Part shown: piece by piece, positions 16,322-24,476 of the stretch | Numbering within the stretch: the stretch's first letter is position 1 | Layout of the letters: the number at the start of each line of letters is the position of its first letter | NCBI GenBank assembly: GCA_945906725.1 | Contig: CAMDRI010000026.1 | Location: 1 to 43,809, forward strand | From: Candidatus Kuenenia stuttgartensis | GTDB taxonomy: Bacteria > Planctomycetota > Planctomycetia > Planctomycetales > Planctomycetaceae | Reading direction: 5' to 3' | DNA: 43,809 nucleotides | Made by a program: the position numbers and the translations under genes | The notes under the pieces: generated by a model | Databases searched by the model: none | The model's input: only the letters and a program-made list of their open reading frames with translations | Told to the model about the DNA's origin: nothing

Positions 16322-16834
16322 TTGCCGTCGCCTCGATTTACTTCCCGACAAACGCAACTCGGCACGCTGCTGTTTGCGACGGGTTTCGGTGCGATGGTGC
16401 TGGCCGCGTGGGACAACTCTTCCGGATTGCCGTTTCCCATGCCGGCCTTCTGGCACAACCAGCGGGCACTGTGTTTATTAGTCGCGCTCGGCATCTTGGC
16501 GTTTGGATTGTTTGTGCTCGTCAATGGCCCGACGACGAGCGACGAGCGGCGCGGCACTTCGTGGCAGCCGACTCGGCCGGGCAGCAGGTTCCGTTCGTTG
16601 ATCGTCTACTCGCGCAACGGCTGCCACCTTTGCGATGAGTCGATCGAGTTGTTGCAACAATTTTCGAATTGCCTCCCGCCGATTCAGGAGATCGACATCA
16701 ACTCCATTCCGGACCTGCAGAAGCGTTTCGACACCGATGTTCCGGTCGTTGAATTCGACGGCAAGATCCGTTTCAAAGGGCGAGTCTCCGAGTTGCTGCT
16801 GCGACGCCTGATCGAAGGGACTCCGCCGACATGA
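16322..16834 (+). CDS. Membrane-anchored glutaredoxin-like protein
   Basis: A 170-residue protein read from a TTG at 16322 that has AGGAA nine bases upstream; no in-frame ATG precedes the first helix. Two hydrophobic helices (about 13-31 and 48-68) are followed by a glutaredoxin-like domain. It starts with SLIVYSRNGCHLCDE, where Cys101 and Cys104 form a CxxC redox pair, and then EIDINSIPDL and the cis-proline region DVPVVEFDG. Such DUF836/glutaredoxin-family domains are thiol-disulfide proteins. The membrane anchor is unusual for the family and places the thiol domain at the membrane face. It overlaps the next gene by ATGA, so the two are probably translated together. Confidence 0.82.
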   Translation: MPSPRFTSRQTQLGTLLFATGFGAMVLAAWDNSSGLPFPMPAFWHNQRALCLLVALGILAFGLFVLVNGPTTSDERRGTSWQPTRPGSRFRSLIVYSRNGCHLCDESIELLQQFSNCLPPIQEIDINSIPDLQKRFDTDVPVVEFDGKIRFKGRVSELLLRRLIEGTPPT

Positions 16835-17532
16835 CGACGTTTGGCATGTTCGTGAAAGCCCCGGAACCCGGCCGCGTGAAGACTCGGCTGGCGGCGACAA
16901 TCGGCAACGCGAAGGCCGCCGAGTTGTACCGAGCATTCCTCTGTGACTTGATCGAGCGCTTCCGTCGAACGGGCGACCGACGTCTGCTGGCCTACTCACC
17001 CGCTGACGACATGACCCGTGAATTCTTCAATCAGTTGTCGGTTGGAGACTACGAACTCTGGCCGCAACCGGAGGCAGATCTTGGCACACGAATGCGAATG
17101 TTCTTTGAGGCGTTCGGGCCGGAGCCAGTCGTGCTGATTGGGTCTGATAGTCCGACGTTGCCCGGCGAGTTTCCAGTGACCGCGTTTGAACTGCTGCAGC
17201 ATGCGGATGTTGTGCTCGGCCCGGCGACTGATGGCGGTCTGTATTTGATCGGACTGAATCAGCGGCGGAGAATATGGCCGATCTTTGACGGGATCGACTG
17301 GAGCACGTCGCGAGTTCTGCATCAAGTGATGCAGCGCCTCGATCAAGAGCACGCTCGCGTGGAGGTGCTGCCTCCGTGGTATGACATCGACGAACCGGCC
17401 GATCTCGATTTTCTGCGAGGTCATTTGTTGGCTCTGCGATTCTCCCAGGAACAACTTACGACCGACACTGCGGCGACCTGTTATGCCTTAGAACCCCAGT
17501 CGGCGTTGGATGTTCTCACTGGCGGACGCTGA
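16831..17532 (+). CDS. DUF2064 / TIGR04282-type glycosyltransferase
   Basis: A 233-residue protein with a GT-A-like nucleotidyl/glycosyl transferase fold. The N-terminus FVKAPEPGRVKTRLA is the family signature, followed by LIGSDSPTLP (the metal-binding D-x-D-like turn) and GPATDGGLYLIG. TIGR04282 members are linked to arsenosugar and other glycolipid pathways, but many have no assigned substrate, so no product is claimed here. The ATG overlaps the stop of the glutaredoxin-like gene. Between its end and the regulator gene (17686) are about 150 bases with one hairpin. Confidence 0.88.
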   Translation: MTTFGMFVKAPEPGRVKTRLAATIGNAKAAELYRAFLCDLIERFRRTGDRRLLAYSPADDMTREFFNQLSVGDYELWPQPEADLGTRMRMFFEAFGPEPVVLIGSDSPTLPGEFPVTAFELLQHADVVLGPATDGGLYLIGLNQRRRIWPIFDGIDWSTSRVLHQVMQRLDQEHARVEVLPPWYDIDEPADLDFLRGHLLALRFSQEQLTTDTAATCYALEPQSALDVLTGGR

Positions 17533-17562
17533 TTATACTGCCGCCCGTCCGTAGCCCTTCGC

Positions 17563-17591
17563 GACCGTCGCTTAGCACTTCTGCGACGGTC
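17563..17591. repeat. Short perfect hairpin between operon genes
   Basis: A 9-bp perfect stem (GACCGTCGC / GCGACGGTC) with an 11-nt loop. No T-tract follows. It could be a degenerate member of the window's inverted-repeat elements or a transcript-processing structure. A second pair (CAGCACGAC at 17591, GTCGTGCTG at 17642) brackets the following bases. Confidence 0.6.
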
Positions 17592-17685
17592 AGCACGACT
17601 CGTCAACGAGCAATTGTTCAAGAGTTGCCACTCGCTGGCTCGTCGTGCTGGAGTCGCGAGCAAGTTTCGTGCAGAGAGTTTCCGA

Positions 17686-18168
17686 ATGCCGATTTCCACT
17701 CCATCACCGCCCGCGCCGTCGAAGATTTTGATCGCCGACGACAACGAGCAGAATCGCGAGTTGCTCGAAGCATATTTGGCTGACGGTGCCCACGAAATCG
17801 AAATGTCTTTCGACGGCCCCAGCACGCTCGAGAAGGTCAAAACCTTTCAGCCGGACATCGTGTTGCTGGATATCATGATGCCGAAGCTCAGCGGCTACGA
17901 AGTCTGCCAGCGGATGAAGGCTGACAAGACAACGCACGACATTCCGATCCTGATGGTCACCGCGCTGAACGAGATGGGCGACATCGAAAAAGCGGTCGCG
18001 GCCGGCTGCGATGATTTTTTGACGAAGCCGGTCAATCGGCTGGAGTTGACGACTCGCGTCCGGTCGCTGTTGCGAGTGCGGCATTTGACCAACGAGCGAG
18101 ACCGGCTTCTGGCCTATCTGGCCGAGGTCGAAGCCGCACTCGGGCCGGGCGGGGTTCACAAGCGATGA
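17686..18168 (+). CDS. CheY-like response regulator (receiver domain only)
   Basis: A 160-residue stand-alone receiver from the ATG at 17686, with a GAGAG run upstream; the frame is open from 17614, but the extra residues are not conserved-looking. The phosphoacceptor is Asp62 in VLLDIMMP, with the acidic pair Asp18/Asp19 (ADDNEQN). The switch Thr92 (MVTALNE) and Lys114 (FLTKPVN) complete the site. About 30 C-terminal residues form a helix/coiled-coil tail without an output domain. No histidine kinase is nearby. Its stop overlaps the next gene's start by ATGA. Confidence 0.93.
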   Translation: MPISTPSPPAPSKILIADDNEQNRELLEAYLADGAHEIEMSFDGPSTLEKVKTFQPDIVLLDIMMPKLSGYEVCQRMKADKTTHDIPILMVTALNEMGDIEKAVAAGCDDFLTKPVNRLELTTRVRSLLRVRHLTNERDRLLAYLAEVEAALGPGGVHKR

Positions 18169-19415
18169 ACGACCCCGTGGGCGACGCGTCTCGCGTCGGT
18201 GGGGAAGCGAACAGTCGGACGCGAGACGCGTCCGCCACGCTGAAGCCGCGACACGCACTACCCTTTTTCAAACATCATCCGTGGGTGTTCGCGGGTGCGA
18301 TTCGCGACGTGCGCGGTGATCCGCAACCCGGAGACGAAGTCGAGTTGCGATCTCACGAAGGCGAATTCATTGCTCACGGGCTGTTTAATCCGCACAGCCA
18401 AATTCGCGTGCGGCTCTTTTCCTGGAACGAAGCCATTCGGCTAGACCGAGAGTTCTGGAAGACTCGATTGCAGTCGGCCCTGCAATTGCGACTCGGATTG
18501 TTCGGCGAGAGCCACGACATCACCGCGTATCGGCTGGTCAACAGCGAGGCCGATGGAATGTCGGGGCTGACTGTTGATCGCTACGACCGTTGGCTCAGCG
18601 TACAGTTCACGAGCTTGGCTTTGGCGAGCCGCCGGGAGTTGCTGGTCGAATTGCTCCGCGAGCTGACTCAGCCGGCAGGGATCGTCCTACGCACCGAAAA
18701 GGGAATGCAGTCCGCCGAGGGTATTGAGATTGCAGACGGCCTGCTGTGGGGCGAACCACCGCCGAGGCCGTTGGTTTTCCGCGAGCACGCATTGCAGTGG
18801 GAGGCGGACCTGACCGAAGGCCAGAAGACCGGCGGCTACTTGGATCAGCGAGACAATCACCGAGCGTTGCAGCGGTACGTCGCCGGGCACCGAGTGCTCG
18901 ATATCTTTTGCTACGCGGGAGGCTTCGGCATCGCGGCGCTGGCGGGAGGTGGCGCGAAGGAAGTCTTGGCGATTGATTCGTCGGAAGGGGCGTTGCAGAT
19001 TGCTCAACGGAACGCCGAGCGCAACGGCGTGGCCGATCGCTGGAGAGCCGAGCGATCCGATGGTTTCAAAGCACTCGAAAAGCTGCGCGATGCCGGCGAG
19101 CAATTCGACACGGTCGTACTCGATCCTCCGAAGCTGACTCGCACCCGCGCCGCGCTGCCGCAGGCGATGCGCGCCTATCACAGCCTCAATCAATTGGCGG
19201 TGTCCGTTCTGAAGCCGGGCGGGTTGCTGGTAACGTGCAGTTGCTCGGGAATGGTGACGCGCCAAGACTTCGAGCAGTTGCTGGCCGACGTTGCAATTCA
19301 ATCCGGCCGCGACATTCGCATCTTGGAGTCTCGCGGAGCCGCGCCGGATCATCCGATCTCGCCGTTCTGCCCGGAGAACGATTACCTCAAATGCTACATC
19401 TGCCATGTGGCGTAG
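18165..19415 (+). CDS. RlmI-type class I rRNA (cytosine-C5) methyltransferase
   Basis: A 416-residue SAM-dependent methyltransferase of the RlmI/YccW type, which methylates C5 of a cytosine in 23S rRNA. After an N-terminal PUA-like domain (HPWVFAGAIRDV) comes a linker domain with NSEADGMSGLTVDRY and GGYLDQRDNHR. The SAM domain contains motif I (DIFCYAGGFG), the ribose-binding acid (LAIDSSEGAL), motif IV DPPKLTRT and the catalytic-type cysteine in TCSCSG. Residues about 4-26 come from an inverted-repeat element (18177-18238), an extension ahead of the conserved start; no in-frame ATG lies between. The TAG stop is inside another element (19412-19472). Confidence 0.92.
   Translation: MNDPVGDASRVGGEANSRTRDASATLKPRHALPFFKHHPWVFAGAIRDVRGDPQPGDEVELRSHEGEFIAHGLFNPHSQIRVRLFSWNEAIRLDREFWKTRLQSALQLRLGLFGESHDITAYRLVNSEADGMSGLTVDRYDRWLSVQFTSLALASRRELLVELLRELTQPAGIVLRTEKGMQSAEGIEIADGLLWGEPPPRPLVFREHALQWEADLTEGQKTGGYLDQRDNHRALQRYVAGHRVLDIFCYAGGFGIAALAGGGAKEVLAIDSSEGALQIAQRNAERNGVADRWRAERSDGFKALEKLRDAGEQFDTVVLDPPKLTRTRAALPQAMRAYHSLNQLAVSVLKPGGLLVTCSCSGMVTRQDFEQLLADVAIQSGRDIRILESRGAAPDHPISPFCPENDYLKCYICHVA
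18177..18238. repeat. Inverted-repeat element inside the methyltransferase N-terminus
   Basis: Arms 18177-18197 and 18218-18238 match at 19 of 21 positions and flank a 20-nt loop. It is translated as about 20 residues (core GDASRVGG and SRTRDASA) just after the start codon, before the conserved PUA-like domain begins. Confidence 0.9.
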
Positions 19416-19472
19416 GTTGGGCACTCTTGTCCGACCCTCCCCGTTGCGGTCGGGCAAGAGTGCCCAACCTAC
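19412..19472. repeat. Inverted-repeat element between convergent genes
   Basis: Arms 19412-19436 and 19448-19472 match at 24 of 25 positions around an 11-nt loop. The left arm carries the methyltransferase stop (TAG, 19413-19415), and the right arm ends nine bases before the stop of the convergent deacylase gene. It could stall transcription from both sides, though it has no T-tract. Confidence 0.92.
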
Positions 19473-19480
19473 AAGTGCGG

Positions 19481-20560
19481 CTACGTTCCCTTCAGCATGT
19501 CCTCCGGCACATCGTGCGCGATGCATGCGACGCAATCCCCTTGAGCAACCATCGATGGACCGCGACAGCCGATGAGCACTCCCGCGCTCGGTGCGATGAC
19601 CGGCACCGGTTCGCGTTCCGGCCGTTCGATGAAGTGGATCAGCCCGACGACTTCATTGGCGGAGACGTCTTGCCCCAACGCGGCGACGTTTTCGTACAAG
19701 CCCGACTCCGGGGCGAATCGGTAATCATCGCGATTTACCGCCTGCACCCAACGAGCCGGCGGGATGCCGCGCTGCTGCCTAGTTTTCTTCTCGCCGTTGA
19801 CTGCCCCGAAATGGACCAACACTTGCCGAAGGCCGCTTTGGGTCAGCTTGTGAACCGCCGTCGTGACTGGTTCGCCGCCTCCCATCTCCGTCGTGATGAC
19901 GATCTTGCCCTGCCGTTCCGCCTCGACCGGCAGCAGGCCGCTGCCCGCGATGTCCGCATACAGGAAACAGAATTCCGATCCCCAGGCTTCTGTGCCGGCC
20001 AGCATTTGGCGGCGCTGTTCGAGATCCGGCACCAAGTGCATGTGAGCACACGGCACGAAGTCCATGCTCCGCCCGCCCGTGTGAATGTCGATCACGATGT
20101 CCGCCATCGGAAACAGCACGGTCGTCAGATAGTGAGCCAGCATCTCGCACGGCGTCCCGCTCGGATTCCCCGGAAAGCAGCGGTTGAAGTTTTTGCCGTC
20201 CAGCGGCGACAGCCGAGTCATCGCCTTCGAACCCGGCATCGTCAGGCACGGAATCAAAATGAGTCGGCCGCGCACGTCGGACTCTAGCAGTTCGCGACAG
20301 AGCTTGAGGATCGCGACTTGGCCGGGGTATTCGTCGCCGTGATTGCCGGCCATCGCGAGAACGGTCGGCCCATCGTGTTCGGTATCGCGGACGCCGTCGC
20401 CATCTTTGTCCGAGTACCGATCGCCGTTCTGGATCACCGTGATCGGCACCATTAGATTCGCCCAACCACCGAGGTTGTACGAGTACGGAATGCACAGTTG
20501 CCCGTGCTGCTTGCCTGGCTTTTCAAAGTCCACGGTCGAATGAATCTGAGTGTCTGCCAT
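19481..20560 (-). CDS. Succinylglutamate desuccinylase / aspartoacylase family deacylase
   Basis: A 359-residue zinc-dependent amidohydrolase of the AstE/AspA (M14-like) family. The start is taken at the ATG at 20560; the frame runs to 21001 but has no family features there. The zinc/substrate motif GNHGDEYPGQ (about residue 65) and the downstream VIDIHTGGRSMDF, which carries the zinc-binding histidine, are conserved, as is the C-terminal beta-domain GVLIGCRGPSMVAQGD. Closest in style are DoeB-type deacetylases of ectoine-related compounds, but the substrate is not determined. It converges on the methyltransferase gene and is divergent from the small Rdx gene. Confidence 0.88.
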   Translation of the reverse strand: MADTQIHSTVDFEKPGKQHGQLCIPYSYNLGGWANLMVPITVIQNGDRYSDKDGDGVRDTEHDGPTVLAMAGNHGDEYPGQVAILKLCRELLESDVRGRLILIPCLTMPGSKAMTRLSPLDGKNFNRCFPGNPSGTPCEMLAHYLTTVLFPMADIVIDIHTGGRSMDFVPCAHMHLVPDLEQRRQMLAGTEAWGSEFCFLYADIAGSGLLPVEAERQGKIVITTEMGGGEPVTTAVHKLTQSGLRQVLVHFGAVNGEKKTRQQRGIPPARWVQAVNRDDYRFAPESGLYENVAALGQDVSANEVVGLIHFIERPEREPVPVIAPSAGVLIGCRGPSMVAQGDCVACIAHDVPEDMLKGT

Positions 20561-20647
20561 GTTGCTTCCTGAATCAGAGTTGTCGTGAGTCTGCGAACGG
20601 TCTATTTGTAATAGCTGATCGCCAATCGTCGAAAGGAGCTTCGCACT

Positions 20648-20902
20648 TTGCCTTCGCAAGTCGTCATTCACTTTTGCCGCACATGCGGCTTCGGTACACC
20701 AGCAGAACAAATCGCCGAGGTGGTGCGGCGCGAGTTGGGGCTGACCGTCGAATGCCGTCCCGGTTTTTGGGGCTGCTTCCGCATTGAGTGCGATGGGCGT
20801 GAGGTCTTCAGCCGTTGGAAGACTCGCGGCTGGCTGGGCCGACTGGGCTGCGGCCGAACGCCCACGGCGAACGAGATTGTCGAAAGGCTGAGAATTGGTT
20901 GA
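20648..20902 (+). CDS. Rdx (SelT/SelW/SelH-like) family small redox protein
   Basis: An 84-residue protein with a TTG start at 20648 and AGGAG nine bases upstream; no ATG alternative exists. The CxxC motif (Cys10, Cys13 in FCRTCGF), the GFWGCFRIECDG strand pair, and EVFSRWKT fit the Rdx/SelW thioredoxin-like fold. Here the motif uses two cysteines rather than selenocysteine. Role presumably in thiol redox, partner unknown. It is divergent from the deacylase gene. Confidence 0.8.
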   Translation: MPSQVVIHFCRTCGFGTPAEQIAEVVRRELGLTVECRPGFWGCFRIECDGREVFSRWKTRGWLGRLGCGRTPTANEIVERLRIG

Positions 20903-20952
20903 TGCCGTTGGAACACTCGTACAGAGACGTAGATTCGACTGTCTGACTTGCC

Positions 20953-21006
20953 GTAGGCCCACCACAATAAAGATAAATTGGTGGGCCGGCGCTGCTCCCA
21001 TCCTAC
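20953..21006. repeat. Structured repeat element (copy 1 of a shared family)
   Basis: A 9-bp perfect stem (GGCCCACCA / TGGTGGGCC) around a 14-nt A/T-rich loop, extended by GTAG at the left and CTAC at the right end. Bases 20979-20995 are the exact reverse complement of 35694-35710, 17 nt, in the second copy at 35682-35737. It lies just upstream of the DUF1501 gene at 21034. Confidence 0.85.
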
Positions 21007-21033
21007 ATCTCTCTCCAAGAAATGAGGGCGACC

Positions 21034-22440
21034 ATGAACATGACTCAACAACTGCAACAGGCTCGAGCGCAATGCATCAGCCGTCGTTGGTTTCTGCGTG
21101 ACTGCGGCGTTGGGCTGGCCGGCATCGCGGCCGGTTCGTTGCTGGCGGCTGAAAATCCACTCGCACCGCGACAGCCGCACTTTCCGGCGAAGGCCAAGCG
21201 GGTCATCTATATTTTTCAAGCCGGCGCTCCCAGCCATTTGGAACTGTTCGACAACAAGCCTGAACTCACCAAGCACAACGGACAGCTTCCTCCGGCCGAA
21301 CTGCTGAAAGGCTATCGAGCCGCGTTCATCAATCCCAACTCTGCGTTGCTTGGCCCGAAGTTCAAGTTCGCGCAACACGGGAATTGCGGTATGGAATTGA
21401 GCGAAGTCCTGCCGCACACCGCGAAGATTGCTGACGAACTGTGCCTCATTCGCACGATGCAGACGGAAGCTGTCAATCACGCTCCCGCGCAGATCCTGAT
21501 GAATTCCGGATCCCAGCAATTCGGTCGTCCCAGTTTCGGCTCGTGGACGACGTATGGGCTGGGAAGCGAATCGGCCGACCTCCCTGGCTTTGTGGTGCTG
21601 ACCAGCGCGAAGGGGACCAGCGGCGGAGCCAGCAACTACGGGTGTGGCTTCCTGCCGACGATGTACGGTGGCACTCCGTTTCGCAGCGCCGGCGATCCGG
21701 TGTTGTATCTGTCGAACCCGAAAGGCATCGACTCGGAAACGCAACGCGCTTCGCTGGACACATTGAATCGTCTAAACGATCTGACGCTGCAATCGACGGC
21801 AGATCCGGAAATTGCCGCACGCATTCAAAGCTACGAAATGGCGTATCGCTTGCAAACCAGCTCTCCAGAACTCATGGATCTCGGCCAGGAATCCAAGGAG
21901 ACGCTCGACAAATTCGGAGTCAAGAATCCGAAAGATCCGAGCTTCGCCCGCAACTGCCTGCTGGCTCGGCGGCTCGTCGAACGCGGAGTTCGCTTTGTCC
22001 AATTGTTTCATGAAGCCTGGGATCAGCACGGCAATTTGACGGCCGGCGTGAAACAAAACGCTCTCGACACCGATCAGGCCAGCGCCGCGCTCGTGACCGA
22101 TCTCAAGGAACGAGGGCTGTTGCAGGACACCATCGTCATCTGGGGTGGCGAGTTCGGCCGCACGCCGATGGTGCAAGGAGGCAACGACGGCCGCGACCAC
22201 CACAACCGCTGTTTCAGTCTGTGGCTGGCGGGCGGCGGATTGAAGGCCGGACATGTTCACGGCCAGACGGATGAACTGGGCTTCAACGTCGCCACCGACC
22301 CGGTCCACATCCACGATCTGCATGCCACGCTTCTGCACCAGTTGGGCTTCGACCACACACGACTCACGTTCCGCTTCCAGGGCCGTGACTATCGCCTGAC
22401 CGACGTGCATGGCCAAGTTGTGAAGCAGATTCTGTCGTGA
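21034..22440 (+). CDS. DUF1501 protein (alkaline-phosphatase-superfamily fold), Tat-exported
   Basis: A 468-residue DUF1501 protein. The ATG at 21034 is chosen over 21022 because GAGGG precedes it at a good distance. A twin-arginine signal ([10 protein letters not shown], residues 16-25) indicates folded export. Conserved blocks of the family are present: [14 protein letters not shown], the [11 protein letters not shown] block, [16 protein letters not shown], and [12 protein letters not shown], followed by a GRDHHNR motif with candidate metal ligands. DUF1501 belongs to the alkaline phosphatase clan; no substrate is known. Very similar in type to the copy at 35802. Immediately after its stop lies a gene remnant in the same frame. 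Confidence 0.9.
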   Translation: MNMTQQLQQARAQCISRRWFLRDCGVGLAGIAAGSLLAAENPLAPRQPHFPAKAKRVIYIFQAGAPSHLELFDNKPELTKHNGQLPPAELLKGYRAAFINPNSALLGPKFKFAQHGNCGMELSEVLPHTAKIADELCLIRTMQTEAVNHAPAQILMNSGSQQFGRPSFGSWTTYGLGSESADLPGFVVLTSAKGTSGGASNYGCGFLPTMYGGTPFRSAGDPVLYLSNPKGIDSETQRASLDTLNRLNDLTLQSTADPEIAARIQSYEMAYRLQTSSPELMDLGQESKETLDKFGVKNPKDPSFARNCLLARRLVERGVRFVQLFHEAWDQHGNLTAGVKQNALDTDQASAALVTDLKERGLLQDTIVIWGGEFGRTPMVQGGNDGRDHHNRCFSLWLAGGGLKAGHVHGQTDELGFNVATDPVHIHDLHATLLHQLGFDHTRLTFRFQGRDYRLTDVHGQVVKQILS

Positions 22441-22587
22441 TCGTTCCGTCCGCTCGACGAAGGCCGCGGGGCGGGCTACCCGAGCTTGACTCGCGTTGAC
22501 GATCGGCATCTCGGCATCGTCTACGAAGGCAGCCCATCGCACTTGGTGTTCGAGAAGTTGTTGCTGGATGAATTCTTGAAACGCTGA
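22441..22587 (+). pseudogene. C-terminal remnant of a sialidase-like gene
   Basis: 48 codons open directly after the DUF1501 stop and in the same frame, ending at TGA (22585-22587). The peptide has GAGYPSLTRVDD and GIVYEGS followed by VFEKLLLDEFL, which reads like the last beta-propeller blade of BNR/exo-alpha-sialidase-type proteins. There is no start codon and no upstream part, so it looks like the tail left by a deletion. The next 240 bases (22588-22829) show no gene. Confidence 0.6.
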
Positions 22588-22829
22588 GGGCCGCACAATT
22601 CTGCATCATGCAGAGTGATGCGAGGGTCAAAGCAGAGGTGTGCAGCGACGAGCGAGCGTGTTGTGAGCAAGAAACGCTTCGAGGAAATCTGGCCTTGATC
22701 TTTCCCGCGGTTGATGTCGGGGGGAAATGGAATTTGGAACGAATGGTACTGACGCCTGCATGCCGGCTGTCTGTGAGTGGCGGCGATCAAAGTTAAAGAA
22801 ATCAACCTTTGCTGGATTCCCCTCGACGG

Positions 22830-24212
22830 TCATAGCAACTCGCGGATGACTTCGCCTTTGGCCAGGAGCGGAACGGCTCGGCCGGCGGGGGTCAGCGGAG
22901 TTTGGTGGGGGTCGATGCCCAAGTGGTCATACATGGTCGCGACGACGTCGTACGGCCATAGCGGACGGTCTTTGGGGACTTCGCCTTTGGCATTCGACGA
23001 GCCGATGACCTGGCCGTGACGGTAAAGTCCGCCCGCCAACATCACGCTTTGCACGTCGCCCCAATGGTCTCTGCCGGCGTTGGCGTTGATCTTGGGAGTG
23101 CGACCGAATTCGCCCCACACGACCACGAGCACGTTGCGGTTCATCCCGCGCTCGTGCAGGTCTTCGATCAGCGTGGTGACGGCCTGGTCCATGCGCGGGC
23201 AGGCGGTCTGCATGCCCCATTCCAGCTTGGTGTGCAAGTCCCAACCCGAACTGCTCAAGCCGACGCCGGGATCGATGACCGTCACGAACGTGACTCCGGC
23301 TTCAACCAGACGACGCGCCAGCAGCGCCGTCTGACCGGACCGGTTGAGACCATAACGCGCGCGTGTCTTGGCGTCTTCTTGATCCAGATCGAAAGCGGCC
23401 CCCGTTCCAGCACCGGTCACGAGGTCGAAGGCCGCCTGATGGAAGTGGTTCCACGCACCGGTCGCGCGGGCGGCGGATTGTCCGTGGATTTGATCCAACT
23501 CGGTCAACAGGCGGCGACGGTCGAGCAGGTTCGTGCGCGTCAGCCCGGCCAGCGGAGCCAAACACTGCACGCGAAAGTCATTGTCTTGTCCTGGATCTTT
23601 GCCGTCGCCGGATCGCTTATCCAGAATTTCGAGCGGGTTGTAGCCCACGCCCAGAGAGGCGGCTCGGTGCGGATACAAGCGGTGAATTCCTTGATCGTCG
23701 AGCGGATAGCCGATCAGCACGTACGGCGGCAGGCTGGGGTGGTTTGGGCCGCGGAGCATCGCCACCAACGACCCGCTGGACGGGTGACTGGAACTCTGAA
23801 ACGGATTGACGCCGTTCGCCTTGGCGTCGTGCCCGGTTTGGCACCAGTGCATGCCGTGCTGATGATCGTTGTTGTCGTGATGCACGCTGCGGATGATCGT
23901 GACCTTGTCGATGATCCGCGACTGCCTCGGCAATGTCTCACAAATCTGAATGCCGGGGACGTTGGTTGAGATGGGCTGAAACGGTCCGCGGATTTCCGCC
24001 GGGGCATCGGGTTTCGGATCGTACGTCTCGAAATGACTAGCGGCTCCATTCAACCAGTATTGGATCACGGCGGTCCCGGAGGCCGCTTGACCGGCTGCGG
24101 CGTTCGCTCGTGCGTGAAAAATCGCCGGCAACGCGAGACCACCAAACGAGGCATTCAGAAACGCCCTGCGGCTGACAGTTCGTTGATAACTGGCGCATCC
24201 AGTTCGCGGCAT
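22830..24212 (-). CDS. DUF1501 protein, Tat-exported
   Basis: A 460-residue DUF1501 protein, taken from the ATG at 24212; an ATG at 24230 with AGGG upstream is also possible. The open frame to 24425 does not look like protein. A twin-arginine signal (VSRRAFLNASFGG) is at about residues 13-25. Family blocks are YWLNGAASHFETYDPK, the HHDNNDHQHGMHWCQTGH stretch, [16 protein letters not shown] and VVWGEFGRTPKIN followed by GRDHW. It belongs to the same subtype as the gene at 31445. The dehydrogenase-like gene lies upstream (24477-28154) on the same strand, 264 nt away; the gap holds no recognisable gene. Confidence 0.9.
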   Translation of the reverse strand: MPRTGCASYQRTVSRRAFLNASFGGLALPAIFHARANAAAGQAASGTAVIQYWLNGAASHFETYDPKPDAPAEIRGPFQPISTNVPGIQICETLPRQSRIIDKVTIIRSVHHDNNDHQHGMHWCQTGHDAKANGVNPFQSSSHPSSGSLVAMLRGPNHPSLPPYVLIGYPLDDQGIHRLYPHRAASLGVGYNPLEILDKRSGDGKDPGQDNDFRVQCLAPLAGLTRTNLLDRRRLLTELDQIHGQSAARATGAWNHFHQAAFDLVTGAGTGAAFDLDQEDAKTRARYGLNRSGQTALLARRLVEAGVTFVTVIDPGVGLSSSGWDLHTKLEWGMQTACPRMDQAVTTLIEDLHERGMNRNVLVVVWGEFGRTPKINANAGRDHWGDVQSVMLAGGLYRHGQVIGSSNAKGEVPKDRPLWPYDVVATMYDHLGIDPHQTPLTPAGRAVPLLAKGEVIRELL

Positions 24213-24476
24213 GATTCCACCAGCGGACATCGCGTTGGCCCTGCGGAGTCTTGTGAAGGCGAATGCATCGAGGCACAAAGTATCAGAGCCTACTGATGCG
24301 GACAACCGCGTATCGAACGAAGCAGCGAATTGTATGTCGCGAAACGTGGTCGGAGAACTTGAGCGTGTCGGAATCGGGGCAGCGATCATCGACGTGCCCG
24401 TCGCTGCGCACCAACTGTCAGCCAAAATCCCAACCGCAATTCGTCTACCGCAGGGTCACGTTTCGTGTTTGGGATT

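Noticed and set aside
20648..20902. The Rdx protein as a true selenoprotein
   Set aside because: Its CxxC motif is encoded by two cysteine codons, with no UGA in the motif.
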